Made by a program: the position numbers and the translations under genes
Notes under the pieces: model-generated
Databases searched by the model: none
The model's input: the letters and a program-made list of their open reading frames with translations, nothing else
What the model was told of the DNA's origin: nothing
From: Sebastes aleutianus
Taxonomy: Eukaryota > Chordata > Actinopteri > Perciformes > Sebastidae
NCBI GenBank assembly: GCA_916700875.1
Contig: CAKAKS010000034.1
Coordinates: forward strand, 15,400,695-15,464,694
Length of the DNA stretch: 64,000 bases
Direction of reading: 5' to 3'
Shown: one piece after another, positions 24,872-36,831 of the stretch
Position numbering within the stretch: the first letter of the stretch is position 1
How the letters are laid out: each line of letters begins with the position of its first letter

Positions 24872-25409
24872 AGAGGACCTTTTATGCTCATTTTCAGGTT
24901 TATAGTTGTATTTTGGGTTTCTACTAGAACATGTTTACGTGCTTTAATATTAAAAAAACGCTCTATTTTTCTCATACCGGCTGTGCTGCAGCACCTCTTT
25001 TCACCCTCTGTCTGAAACGCTCTGTTTGAGCTCCTGACCTCCTTCCCGAAAAGCCCAGTCTGCTCTGATTGGTCAGCCAGCCCACTCTGTTGTGATTGGT
25101 CAACTGAACCAAAATCTTTGGACTCCGCTCCAGCTCCGCTCTAACTATCTTTGTTTGAGGGCTTGCCAAACTAGCCGCTAGGCAGGTATTATGCTAATGT
25201 GTTACTTGGTGACATCACCCCGTTACAGAAGAAAAGGCGTGACTTCAAGCAAGGCGTTTCAGGCAGTTCAGGAGCAGTGTTTCTGTGGGGGAGAGTAACA
25301 CCCTTAACTCCCTTGGACTTTGTAACTTTGCAGACCTTTTACATTCACAAAAAAAATATATAACACACTAAAGGAAAGGGAAAAGGCACAAAAGCATAAT
25401 AGGTCCTCT
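24872..25409. mobile_element. TTAA-target MITE, family D, copy 2 (538 bp)
   Basis: It is flanked by TTAA at 24868-24871 and 25410-25413. The terminal inverted repeat is AGAGGACCT / AGGTCCTCT, a perfect 9 bp, continuing loosely as TTTATGCT / AGCATAAT. It shares internal text with copy 1 at 16576-17047 but has diverged termini (AGAGGACC against AGGGGACA). Non-coding. Confidence 0.9.
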
Positions 25410-27941
25410 TTAAATGTCTCGGAGCAAGATAAAATAAATGATTTGTAATTGATATGTTATTTGATAGCCTAATTAAGCCTGTCCCATATAGACGCCTTTC
25501 CCATATGGCTGGTTGAGTTCAGTGATAGAAGCAAGTAAAAGCCCAGTTGCAGTTGCAGTCATTGCATATGCACACATTTTTTTTATAATGCACTGTGGCA
25601 GGGGCAACCATGTGCACCCTGTTGTGTCCAGTGAGGTAGAAAACATTGTCTACTCACAGCCATCCACCTGCCTGACCTGCTGACCGTGATGCTACAGTGT
25701 GCAGCCTTGTCACAGGGTGACCTCGGTGACTCGCAGCAGTCTGAGCAGTCTGCCTCTGCAACCCGCTCTGCTCCTGCTCACCCACTGACATAAGTTTTGT
25801 CTCACTGTGCTTGTCTGCCATCCCTCTGTTTGCTCTCCACACTCACATTTTTTACTGCTTTCTCTCCTCCAGGGCCTCTATTTTTTCTCTCTCTCACATT
25901 TCTGCTCATACAGTCACCTCTTTCTTTTTTTCTCTCTCTCTCTCTATCTCCCATTCCTCTGCTTCTTTTCCCAGACCTACCACGGTGTGCCTTTGCGGGC
26001 AGCAGGCGCTGACAGTTGTATTAGCAGTCGATTGCGAGGTCACTTTCGCTCAGCCCCACTGAGACTGAACAGCACTGTCTGAAACACAGAAACAAAGAGA
26101 GAGGAAGATGAGGGGGTAGTAAATGGAAAATATTGAAAAACAGACATAGGAGACAGGAAAATATATAAATATATACTGTATATACTGTATATGTGAAAGA
26201 AGTAGAAACGAGGTGCATACATCATTTTCAAGCGCACTGAATATATTATTTCCTGCTGTGTAAAACAAAATAAAAAATCAAATCCTTTCGACATCTGGCT
26301 CGGATGATTTCCATGACACTCGGTGAACTCCACCTACATATGTTTATGTTTATTTGCCGTAGTCCTTTTCAGCTTGAGTAAGGGAAGTGTGAGACTGAGT
26401 GCCGGCGCATGTGGGTGTAAAAATCTAATGTGGAGAGCCCCGCCATCTCTTGATTGACATTTAATCGCCATGGCAACGAGTGGGCTGAGAGTGACTGCTC
26501 CCCTGAGAGCTTTTAGTCGCCAGGTTGCAAGAAAGAAGGAGACTGAGGACTTCCTAACTGAGCCTGTCGCTTTCCACTGCTTATTTTTTTTTTTCTAAAG
26601 AGTCTGCACCAAAAACGAACCCCTTACACCCTCTAAACCCTCCCCTATGCAGATGTTCACCCCCCCCCCCCACCCCCCAAACCAGATGTTACCCGCTATT
26701 CAAATGCGGCAGCGAGGCGTGATTAAGTGAAAGACGACCCTGACTGTCGCAGCGTTTTGGGTGCTAAGCTCCAACTCTCAGCTGGACGCCGGCTTCCAGC
26801 TGCATTGTGTTGATTACAAGGTTCTCTGGTAGATCTCAGGTTCAGAGGAACGGCGGGATGACGGCGACGCTCTCTGGCCTCCAGATGGTGTTTGTCTTAG
26901 TGTTGTGATCTGACTCTACAGTGTTGACTCATCCCACCGTCTACCATCGCCTGCACCTCTCTGCCCCCCCCCCCCTCCCCTTTTGTCACCGTCTCTCTGT
27001 TTTTCTCTCCACTCTCAGACGCTTGTCTCCTTGCAAGCTTTGCACAAAGTGTGCAAGCAGTGTGAACCATTGAGCAAACAGCGATATGAGCAGTCGCTCT
27101 CACGTTTGTGGATGGAATCTTGAATAAGAGAGAAAGGCGGGTGGGCGGGAGGACCGGGAATCCCTAAGAATCATAACTGTAATGCAGTGTTTGTTTTCTA
27201 TATCTGCTGTTTGCAGACCAGCATCTCTAACCCACACTATTCGCTTCCATTTCATCTGCAGGTATCAATGGATACGGATGTTCAGAAAACTCACACAGTC
27301 ACATCTAGTTACCATAGCATCCGCTCTGTGAGTACAAACCCCCCCTGCTGAGGTCCAAGTGCGGGGGCGTTTCGAGCCCAATGCAGATGGTGTCATTCCA
27401 ACGTGCTACCTAGCAGGGGTCCACTCAACTTATTGGAGAGTCTGGGTGGGCGGACAAGATGTTTTGTCTTAGTCTGCTTATTCTGCAGGGTGATGAGAGG
27501 CAAGAGCCTCCCACAGAGCTGCTCTGCCCTCTGCTTGAGGGGGCAGAGCAGCTCTGGTCAATAACATCATGTCGTTTTTATGGACTCTTCCTTATTCCTT
27601 ACACACTAGTTAGTCAAAACTCCTTAGTTTTGTTTCTTTATACCCCTTCAGGCTTCTGGACACTATTCAAATGAAACAAGAACTGCTCATAAACACGTAC
27701 AACCTGTGACGAGGGGTCATGAATTGGCATTGCTGTCTTTTTAAGGGAAAGCAAACAGGCTGAGAAGCACTGGTTTAAGGGAGAACTGCAACATGATCCA
27801 GAAAGATATACTAGGGATTGAAACTGGTAGCACTAACTAGATTAACACCCTGTTTTAGTGTTACAGTTCAGGGGAAACAATCCAATAGTTCTCATTAAAA
27901 CACCTCTATTTTAATCTGACAACAATAACAGATGAGTTATA
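25410..27941. other. Intron 1, mostly unique
   Basis: Pyrimidine-rich stretch at 25856-25976 with (CT)n at 25936-25947. C-rich runs at about 26659-26677 and 26965-26974. TATA-rich palindromic patch at 26160-26193. No gene was seen. Confidence 0.5.
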
Positions 27942-28476
27942 TACACCGATCAGCCATAACATTAAGATCACTGACAGGTGAAGTGAATAACATTGATTAT
28001 CTCGTTACAATGGCACCTGGCAGTGGGTGGGATATATTATACAGCAAGTGAACATTTTGAACTTTGAACTTTGTGTTGGAAGCAGAAAAAATGGGCAAGC
28101 GTAAGGATGTGAGCGATTTTGACAAGGGCCAAATTGTGATGGCTAGACGACTGGGTCAGAGCATCTCCAAAACTGCAGCTCTTGTGGGATGTTCCCGTTC
28201 TGCAGTGGTCAGGACCTACCAAAAGTGGTCCAAGGAAGGAAAACCGGTGAACCGGAACTCAAGGCTCATTGATGCACGCCGGGAGTGAAGGCTGGCCCCT
28301 GTTGTCCGATCCAAAAGAAGAGCTACTGGAGCTCAGACTGCTGAAAAAGTTAATGCTGGTTCTGATAGAAAGGTGTCAGAACACACAGTGCACCGCAGTT
28401 TGTTGCGTATGGGGCTGCGTAGCCGCAGACCGGTCAGGGTGCCCATGCTGTCCTAATGTTACGGCTGATCGGTGTA
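27942..28476 (+). mobile_element. Tc1/mariner element, copy 2, internally deleted (535 bp)
   Basis: The terminal inverted repeat is TACACCGATCAGCCATAAC / GTTACGGCTGATCGGTGTA, with TA target duplications (27940-27941, 28477-28478). It retains only the N-terminal half of the transposase region. The sequence after GGTCAGGGTGCCCATGCTG jumps straight to the right terminus. It is the same family and orientation as 21568-22710. Confidence 0.93.
28091..28288 (+). pseudogene. Tc1-type transposase N-terminal fragment
   Basis: It reads MGKRKDVSDFDKGQIVMARR, then the same helix-turn-helix as copy 1 without the frameshift (YQKWSKEGKPVNR). A short in-frame loss removes the residues between PVNR and RLID seen in copy 1 (QGHGRP). 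A CGA-to-TGA change ends the frame at 28286-28288. The catalytic domain is absent. Confidence 0.9.
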
Positions 28477-28574
28477 TATAGCTGTAGGAAAGACTTACTC
28501 GAGTTATTAAATCCTAAAAGTGTAAATTCAGGATTTTCAGTTTCAGTTCAGTATCAACCCTGAACCCTATTCTC

Positions 28575-29312
28575 CCATGTTTTTGTGTTTAAGTGCCTAA
28601 TGGGGACAACATTTTTTTAAATTGGTCCAGTATTTTGGGATAACGCTGCAAAACGAGCTGCAAGGGCAAGTGAGCAGCATTAATATGATGTTATGTTGAC
28701 TAAAAGTGCTTGTTTTTGCCACTGACAGGCTCAGATTGTTATTAAAAGTGTCTGACAACATTATGGAAAGAACCCTACAGAGAAATGAAACCTTTTTCTT
28801 TACCTTTTGCTTTATTCGGCCTGTTTGTTATTGTGTCCAAGTCCTGCTCAAGGGGAAGTCTTGTATCCGAAGATCCATATACTCTGGCTCAAGTAAATAC
28901 GGCCGGCCATCAAATTCAAAGACCCACATTGTCGAAATCATCTAAGCTACGCTTTCTGTACTCCAACACAACAAACTCTGCCCGGTTGGCACTCACGTTT
29001 CCATCATGGATGTATTCCACTATTCCACCGTTGTCTTTCGGCAACACGTCACCTCTCCAGATTACAGAACGAGACTTCTCCTTGAGCGACACTCTTTCCA
29101 TAATGTTGTCAGACACTTATAATATCAATCAGAGCCTGTTATAGTAAAAACAAGCACTTTTAGTGGAAGTAAATGATGGTGCCAACTTTCCCTGATATGA
29201 ACACATTGCAGACCATGAGCGGCTGCTGTCCACAGCACTCTCGCTCAGTATTGGACCAATTTCAGAAATTGTTGTCCCTATTAGTCAATTAGACACAAAA
29301 ACATAGGAAAAT
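28575..29312. mobile_element. Long-terminal-inverted-repeat (fold-back) DNA element
   Basis: The first and last parts of the element are inverted copies of each other. Paired blocks include CCCATGTTTTTGTGTTTAAG (28576) with its complement at the right end, AATTGGTCCAGTATT (28620) with AATATTGGACCAATTT-like text near 29250, CTAAAAGTGCTTGTTTTT (28701) with AAAACAAGCACTTTTAG (29148), and GTGTCTGACAACATTATGGAAAGA (28749) with its complement near 29093. No transposase was seen in the central unique part. Exact outer ends and target duplication are unclear. Class not assigned. Confidence 0.8.
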
Positions 29313-30084
29313 ACCTAAGTTATTCTTTAAGTATATATGTTGATTCTTGAAACTTAAAGTTCCCACCTTCAGCTCCACTGAATTGAGAAAAAGTACGAAA
29401 GATAACAGAGTTATAATGCAAGCTGGGCTTGGTGTAATTCTTGACATTTTAAGTGGAGAAGATGGCCTCTTAATGATGTGCCTCCTCTGGATCAATGCAC
29501 AGAGGATGACGAGCTGTATTAATGACCTATATAACACGTCCCAGCAGCTCAGTCTTATTTTAGTTTTTATTTCCTAGAGTACACTGCAACCAGAGCTCAT
29601 GTGAATATCTTGCGACTGGGCTCCACCCACCATTGCATGGCCTCTCTTTTTCTTTTCGCCTGTCAGGTATCGTTCTGGTTACAGGCAGCTCCTCTGAGGA
29701 TTGGGTAAAGGAGCTGTGTGTAAGGCCCGAGGCTGTGCCGCTACTGAGCCAGTTCTCCGCTTCTCCCTGGAAATTACAGTTTCTCTCCCAGTCACTAACT
29801 CACACGCAGCCTGGTGGAGAAAGAGGAAATTGACAAGGGGCAGAGGGATCTGGGGTTAGAGGGATGTTGGTGGACTTTAGACAGAAGCTCTGGTACTAGT
29901 ACATGCGTTATTTGAGAGTAAATCCGGCTAACCCAGTTTAACCACATTATTGTGAAATTCCATTGCCTATTGCTTACTGTCTATATATGAAATAAAATAG
30001 GCAGTTTGGTGCTGATACTAGGAGGAAAAACTAAAGATTCACATGTAGTTCTGATATACATTTTTTTTTAGGTTACATTTTTTG
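29313..30084. other. Intron 1, nothing recognised
   Basis: No gene or repeat terminus was seen. Confidence 0.5.
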
Positions 30085-31092
30085 TTTTGAGTAAATGTCT
30101 GGACAACTTTTGGATAGATTGCCATAACATTTGGTGCAGACGTTCATGCCCCAGGATGAATTGTAAAAACTTTGGTGATCCTCTGACTTTCCATCAAGCA
30201 CCACCATCAGGTCAAAATTTGTATTTATCCAATAATAAGTATGACTATATAGCATAATGTATGGAGATAGTCAACGTGACGTCACACATTGGTTTGTGGA
30301 CTGCCGTTTTGAAGCCTAAAGTTTAGCACTTTGGCCGTTGCCATATTGGTATTTTGCAACCAGAAGTGACACCAGAGGGTGGAGTTAAGCACAACCGAAC
30401 GCTGTATAAGATGTTTTTAGGCGACCAAAAAGGCTATAATTAACTTTCATGAACTGAAAACACACTGTGAAAGGGTTAAAGTTGTAAGACGAGAACACAG
30501 AAAACTCCCAGACCGGACAACGCCGTGGTAGCGACCCATCAATCACAAGGTAGCCACCATACACCCTTAAGCATATCTATTTTACTCTGAATGGGATCAT
30601 AATTTACTAAATGAACACCATGTTGTATTGAAGAAGACTTGAAACTAGCGATTGAGACCATAAAACTCATGTTTACAATGTTTTCTCATAGACTTCTATA
30701 CAATCAGACTTATTTTTGCAACCACAGGAGTCGCCCCCTGCTGGCTATTAGAAAGAATGCAAGTTTAAGGCACTTCTGCTCTGGCTTCACTTTTCAGACC
30801 CGGAGGTAGCCCACTGCTGTATAGGCTACTTACAAAACAATTGACATTCCCATCAGTCTCAGCCATAGTTTTTTAGTTAATTAGCGAATGTTAGCATGCT
30901 GACACACTACAAAAGTGGTGAACAAATTGTGAACTTGGTGAACATTATACCTTCAAAACATTAGCTTGTTAGCATTGCCATTGTGCAGATGTTAGCATGG
31001 TGACATTAGCATTAGGCTCAAGCACGACAAGTAGGCTACAGTAGCCTACAGCCTCACAGAGCCACTAACGTGGCTATAGACTCTTGGTCTTC
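30085..31092 (+). repeat. Interspersed repeat family G, copy 1, split by repeat A
   Basis: The left part (30085-30255) contains GATTGCCATAACATTTGGTG and the CTTTGGTGATCCTCTGACTT block. The right part (30826-31092) contains CATTCCCATCAGTCTCAGCC, TTAGCATGCTGACAC and AGCCTCACAGAGCCACTAACG. These match 54945-56330 in the same order. Repeat A sits exactly at the gap. Confidence 0.75.
30256..30825 (+). repeat. Interspersed repeat family A, copy 3, nested in repeat G
   Basis: It contains GTGACGTCACACATTGGTTT, GAGGGTGGAGTTAAGC, CTGAAAACACACTGTG and GAGTCGCCCCCTGCTGGC, collinear with the copy at 60334-60972. It ends at GGAGGTAGCCCACTG. It splits repeat G, so it inserted later than that element. A possible degenerate flanking duplication is CTATATAG / CTGTATAG. 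Confidence 0.8.
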
Positions 31093-32461
31093 TTGCAATT
31101 CCACAGACCTCTTAAGTTTATCATTAACACTCTCTCGTTTCTTTACTAGCCTACATTCATCAATAAAGAGGTTTCGAAGTTAACATGTATATAGTCAACA
31201 TATATGAAGAACTATTGCCACAACAAACAGCATACAAAAAACAGCACACATGCACAAATAAAACAGGCAAAAAAGGAGTCTTGTTACCATTTTTTAAAAA
31301 GTGAAAAACAACACAAGAGGCTCTGCTATGCTGCTGACCTCAGATCTTCACCACAGTAACTTCAATGCTTCAGCAGCATTAGAATATTTTCGATGAATTT
31401 GTTCATTTGAAGTGTTTAACTGCTTGGCTAAACTACACTTGGGTGCGCACCTACAAACACATTGGCTGTCAGCACAGTAATATCTTATCTGACTGCCAAA
31501 GTAAAGAGGGATATAAGCCAATGCATCCCATTATTGTAAGAAAAAAAAGGCCTCAGATGTGTGCCATTGTTGCTCCATTTAACATGAATTTACTAAAGGC
31601 GTGATGTGCTTTTACCAGACCCTCTTATGTTTGAAGCACTAATTAAAAGTGACTCAACTGTGGGAGAGAGTCTCATTGTCTGCATAAACAGAAAGTTTAT
31701 GAAAACTATGCATTCTTCTCCACTCTTACAATGATTGTATTATATGGATTTAACACAGGACACGAGTGTACGGCTTTACAAAAGAGGAATAAAGTACATG
31801 CTGTGCAAGACAAAGGCGTGCTTATACATATGTTCCTGATTTATTAGGCCCATAAAACATTTGAGTAAAGGTGAAAGACTTTAACTCTTTACTTTTTGTT
31901 GATACATAATGAAGTGTAATGTTTATGTTCAATCCTTCATACAGAAAAAAGATTTGCGTGCTGCTACATCGCATTATCCACATTAAGAAAACATCAAGGA
32001 AAGGAGAGCGACAAAGCAGTTTGTCATTGCACTGGCGGTGTCTTTCATAATAAGAGCCTTGACAAAGTTGGGTAAAAGGACTGAGAGTGGAAAGCAAAGA
32101 AATGAGGAATTGACGGTAAAAAAAGTCAGACGGGTTCAGAGTGGGTCATAACGAGAGGAGTCATGAAAGAGACTTTCTAACGCGTCTCTGCCCATGCACT
32201 ATGCATAGAGGTTTTGATCTCAGTCTCCAGGCCTCATGAATGCCTACTGATCTTGCTGTGAGTTTTTTTGCTTTTAAATCCTGCCATCACATCTTTTTAC
32301 AATGTCTACACAGCGTGACTTGACCCGGTTAAAGCTATTCCTGTCTCGGTTGTAGTAGTTCTTTTATTTATTTGTTCCATTTTCTGGCCTTGAATTGCAC
32401 TTGTAAGATAGTGAGGACTTCACAGGGGCAAATGTAGTATTGCAAGGTTAGATAATATCAG
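31093..32461. other. Intron 1, nothing recognised
   Basis: AT-rich sequence without gene or clear repeat termini. Confidence 0.5.
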
Positions 32462-33080
32462 CCGATTAGACTGTTATCGTGCCATCAAAATAGGCATTAT
32501 TGGTCGCTATAAGCACCATGGATGTGGGTAATTTGGGGGCCTACTACACCCAATAGTAGGTTTTATCATCTATTTACTTGGTAGATCACCATAAGAAGGT
32601 ACAAAAGGATAAAACAGCGACCTCTAGCGACTGTAGTAATTATACAGGAGCAGAAGCTGAAGTCAGGAGCTGTAGTACACACACAGCGTGAAACTCCATA
32701 TTGGGTGGAGGTTGGGGTTGACGGATGGGACAAAACACAGGGTTTTCACACAGGAGAGTTTGCATCCCGTGTGAAACTTGCATTAAGTCTCACTTTCATT
32801 TTTGAAACGTAGTTATTTTAAGCCAAAACACGTTTTCCCCTAAACTTAACTAAGTGGTTTTGGTGCCTAAACTTAAAGAAGTTTTTGTTGTGTAAACCTA
32901 AAGAAGCCCTTTTGTTTGTGTTCAAAATGTAACGTTTCATTCAGTTTTACGAGTTAGAACGTGTTGCTTTTAAGTTTCGCTTTCACTTTTACAGCGTAGT
33001 AGGCCCTAATGACCCACATCTATGGTGCTTATAGCAACCGATAATGCCTATTTAATGGCCTGATAACAGTTGAATCGGGT
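32462..33080. mobile_element. Fold-back element with about 85-bp inverted ends
   Basis: The left end reads CTGTTATCGTGCCATCAAAATAGG then GCTATAAGCACCAT, GATGTGGGT and GGCCTACTAC. The right end carries the same blocks as reverse complement (GTAGTAGGCC, ACCCACATC, ATGGTGCTTATAGC, CCTATTTAATGGCCTGATAACAG). The inside includes a CCTAAACTTAACTAAGTGG stretch shared with families F and J. No coding capacity. Target duplication not resolved. Confidence 0.8.
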
Positions 33081-34579
33081 CCAGCCAGCAGTATAGCCAA
33101 ACCATGCTGGTTAAGGATGTGTCAATGCTTTTCACATGAATGCTTCTGTGGGTACGATGTTGATCTTTACAAAGATTTTATTAGCTTTAGCTACTCAGGG
33201 GGAAACTGCCGGACCTCCACCACTTGAATTTTGACACCTTTCTCATGTCTGTGTATGGTAAATATGAAGGCACCAATAATGTTGCTTAGCCAAAAATAAA
33301 TTGATCTCAACTCTAAAAACACCAACACGGAAGACAATATAGAAACTTCAACTTATCCTCCAAGTTATTTCTCACTCCTGTTTGTCCTTTGGATCTGTGA
33401 GGGTGGTACGCCGGTGGTCCCTGGTCAGACTCTGGGTCAGTGCACAGCCTCACAAGGTGAGCAACCGCCATTAAAGCCTCCACTAATGACTTATTGACCG
33501 GGCGCCACTGAGCATGCTCCACCCAGGGTGCTTCAAAGGTAGAGCTGGCAGGGCTGTGATGTGTTGTTCGATGGGACAAGACCGTTTGAAGTCAACTCTG
33601 CCTCGTCTTGCACTCAGGCGCAGGCAGACTCTGTGCAGAATACAGTAAAGATAGGGAAAGCCAAGACAACACAAGCCTCTGAAGTTGTACCGAAACCTTC
33701 GAGCTGAATGTACTGTCATATAGCTGATATATAGGGAGAACTTCTCCTTTGAAAAAGTTGCATATATATTTATAGCCTAGACTTTACTGTATGTGTCGCA
33801 TTACTGAGTGCACAGTCCTGTTTTTGTGTATATTTACTGAATACAGCTTGTGTGTGTCTTTTCTTTCAGACTTGGTTCCATTTAAAGCAGTGTGCTTTTT
33901 GTGTGCCATGGTGTGTGTGTGTTATAGTGCTGTTTATATCCCGGCCTGCTTTAGGAGCGCAACCCGACCGTAACATATTGAGCCTTTCTGAAGACATTTC
34001 TCTCTCTTGTGTGCTGCCTTTGATGGAAGTGTGTCACAGACTTGAGATGCAGCCGTTTGATGTGGTCTGATGTGAATTGGGGAGGTGACCTGGGTGCAAA
34101 CACAGATAAGCAGGCCCGCGCGCACTAGCTAATTATCCACCCCCAGATGTTTAGTTTTGGGATGCGCTGCAACCCTGGCACAGTGGGAATCCATATAACG
34201 AGACACCAACAAGGAAATAAGGTTACGAGAATTTGCTTGTTTATTAACTGGGCCCATCTTAGCCCTTTGTTCCTTCTTCTGTCTGTGCATTGTGAACAGT
34301 TTAGAACACAAGCTGGCCTCATATTTGCTGTGTTGGAATTTGATTCAACACAATGTAGGAATAATGCAATGGGCCGATACTGGCTGAGGTCACTGCTGGC
34401 TTTAGTGAAAGATTATGGAGCATACCCAGTATATCAAGACGATTTGTGGTTCTAATGGCGAGGCGGTGCACATACATGAATGGTTGGATATCAGTAGTCA
34501 GCTGGTAGCCAGTAGTTGTGAAACCTGAATGAATCAGCTGATGACTGAACGAATGCGATGGTCCACGTATGACAAGCCT
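33081..34579. other. Intron 1, nothing recognised
   Basis: No gene or repeat terminus was seen. Confidence 0.5.
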
Positions 34580-35105
34580 CTGCTGTCCGTTCGCACGAAA
34601 AGGCGTATGAAAGCCACAATAATGCACAAGGCATTTAGTGTGCAATAAGATCGCCTTTCTTGGTTTTGGCGTGTCATTTGTGTGCCATGTAGTCTGTACT
34701 GACTGCAATGTAAAGCATCCGTGTAAATATGCTATGATCAGAGCTTGTGAGGTAGAATAAAAAGAGAGAAAGACCACCTATTAGGTGGATGGGTCCTTCA
34801 AACACGACTTTCAACCTTGGTGTTCAAAACCGGTGTTTTGTTTTGTAAGTTACGTTAATGACGTTTGTTACGTGTTTTCCGTACTTAACAGTATGTGACG
34901 TTGTTTCTGTACTTATTTTACAGACTTATTTGAAGCCCATCCATGACGTTTTTCCTAAACCTAACTAAGTGGTGTTGTTGCCTCAACCTAGCTGCGGACG
35001 TTACGGTACTTTTGTTGCGTGTTGTACAAATGACATGCGACAAGCGGCATCCTCATGACATTCGGAATGTCTATTTATAGGCCTTCCCTTGAGACCGGGT
35101 TGGAA
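34580..35105 (+). repeat. Interspersed repeat family F, copy 1
   Basis: It shares an ordered series of blocks with 46445-47148: TGTGCAATAAGA.CGCCTTTCTT, CATGTAGTCTGTACTGACTG, ACCGGTGTTTTG, CGTGTTTTCCGTACTTA, CATGACGTTTTTCCTAAACC, CGGACGTTAC and GCATCCTCATGACA. It has no coding capacity. The middle part of the longer copy is missing here. Confidence 0.75.
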
Positions 35106-36390
35106 AAATGACAGTATTGGTTGTTTGGCTTCATCAGAGTTTTAGATATTTAAAATGTTGTTGCTTCAAAAAATTCTTAGTTATGTCTACTCATATTAAT
35201 CACGCTCCATCTTGCTATGTGGGCACATCACCTGCGAGGAAAGTGTAGGAGTCTTGTGATATCAGTCATATTGACTCCCGATTTCGAAAACTGGCCTTTC
35301 GGATGCAGATGTGTTATAATTTATTAATCACTAAATTTTCTTGTGATCATTTTCGCAAAACAAAAAACCTTGTGAATTAATTAGAGTATATAATTCCTTC
35401 AACGTCTGACACATGCAAACAGTTGTCTGGGACATAACAGATGGCTCTATTGCGATAGCAAATGGTGACACAGTTGTATGTAGATCACACTTGGGCATAT
35501 CAAACAACACAGTGTGTGGATGTTGATTTTCTCTACGTATCCTGTGGATGTGCGGTGTATTGTCCTCTTGGCAGGAAGAAAACTTTACAATACAGTCATG
35601 TTTAAAATGTAGTGGCTTCAAAACTTCACGTTGAACCAGTTTCACTCCAAAATGTTTGAAGTGTAGTGAGCTAGAGGAGCAAAGAGAGAAGGGTTTTGGA
35701 GGATTCTCACCCCGCATGGCCTCCTGGGCGAACACCGGTACCAACACACTGTAGATCTTTTGGTTCAGCTGTCCACTTTAGATATAGATCGACATTCCCT
35801 TGTCAGAGACGAGCACCTTAGCCCACAGCGAGGGAGACAAAGATGTCAATGTGTCCTCTATCTCTTTCTGTTTCTCCATCTCTGTAACTGTTCGTCGGTC
35901 TCTTTCAAGTTTCATGTGCTTCCTGGGCGCTGATATTGACAGCTTGTTTTTCCCCACAAAGTGCTGAGTTTTCGAGAGACTGTCGCTTCCCATTTGCTAT
36001 TTAATATTTCAGCGTGAGGTGTTTCTGGGTGTTGTTGCTACAGGGTCTGCTACAGGGACTGGGGCTTTGGTGACTTGCATAAAAAACAATTTGTGTGCTG
36101 TATAATCCCTGATGTGAAAAAGTTTGAATGAAAAATACAATTTTGATGATAGTTGGGACAAAATGTCTTTTATCAAGATTATTTGTGGGAAATGTAAATC
36201 ATGTCGCAGCTCTGGGTTTGACAACGTATTGACTGTTTGCAAGCCTGCTTGTTAGCTTTGGTTGTTGAAGTTCAAACTTCTCAGAATTCAAGCAGGACAG
36301 AGGAAACTTAACCTGCTTAACCCCACAAATTGACGCAGTTAGTGACGTGCTCTCAGGCCTTGGAAGTAACACTAGGTTACTACTGTAGAT
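35106..36390. other. Intron 1, nothing recognised
   Basis: No gene or repeat terminus was seen. The longest minus-strand frame here (35331-35747) has no recognisable protein features. Confidence 0.5.
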
Positions 36391-36831
36391 CATGGATGTA
36401 TGATAAGACCTGGATATGGTGCCGCCGCTTAGCCTTGCTTCCAATTTTTTCCAGTGGCCACTCGCGGTATTGCAGCGAAAAATCCCCCTGTGGCCCAAAA
36501 AGCATTTTCCCCATAGACCACCGTTGTAAAGAGATGTCTGTCAAACTGTTGACATGACACCTCGAACTGCAAACAAGGTTGATAATGACTTTCTCTATTG
36601 TGAATTTTTGATCTATGGAGGTTTTATACTGTGACGTCATCAGAAGTCTAAGGGCCGAGCGGGAACTCCCAGACGGGGCCAGCAGGAGAAACACTACTGC
36701 GCATATTCAGTGGTTTGCATACCCTGGAAGCTAGAAAATGTTTATGGCGTATGCACCTGGTGAGCAATTCTCATTGGAATTAATATGCGCCATCTTGAGG
36801 TCCGGTATCCAGTTCTTATAATACACCCATG
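36391..36831. mobile_element. TIR MITE, 441 bp, hAT-like
   Basis: The 26-bp terminal inverted repeat begins CATGGATGTATGATAAGACC at the left; the right end carries its complement with three mismatches. Flanking octamers CTGTAGAT (36383-36390) and CTGTAGGC (36832-36839) match at 6 of 8 positions, consistent with an aged 8-bp target duplication. The inside includes GTGACGTCATC. Non-coding. Confidence 0.8.

Noticed and set aside
34319..34777. 152-codon minus-strand open frame
   Set aside because: It partly overlaps repeat family F and shows no recognisable protein features.
35331..35747. 138-codon minus-strand open frame
   Set aside because: No domain or family resemblance; a chance open frame in intron sequence.
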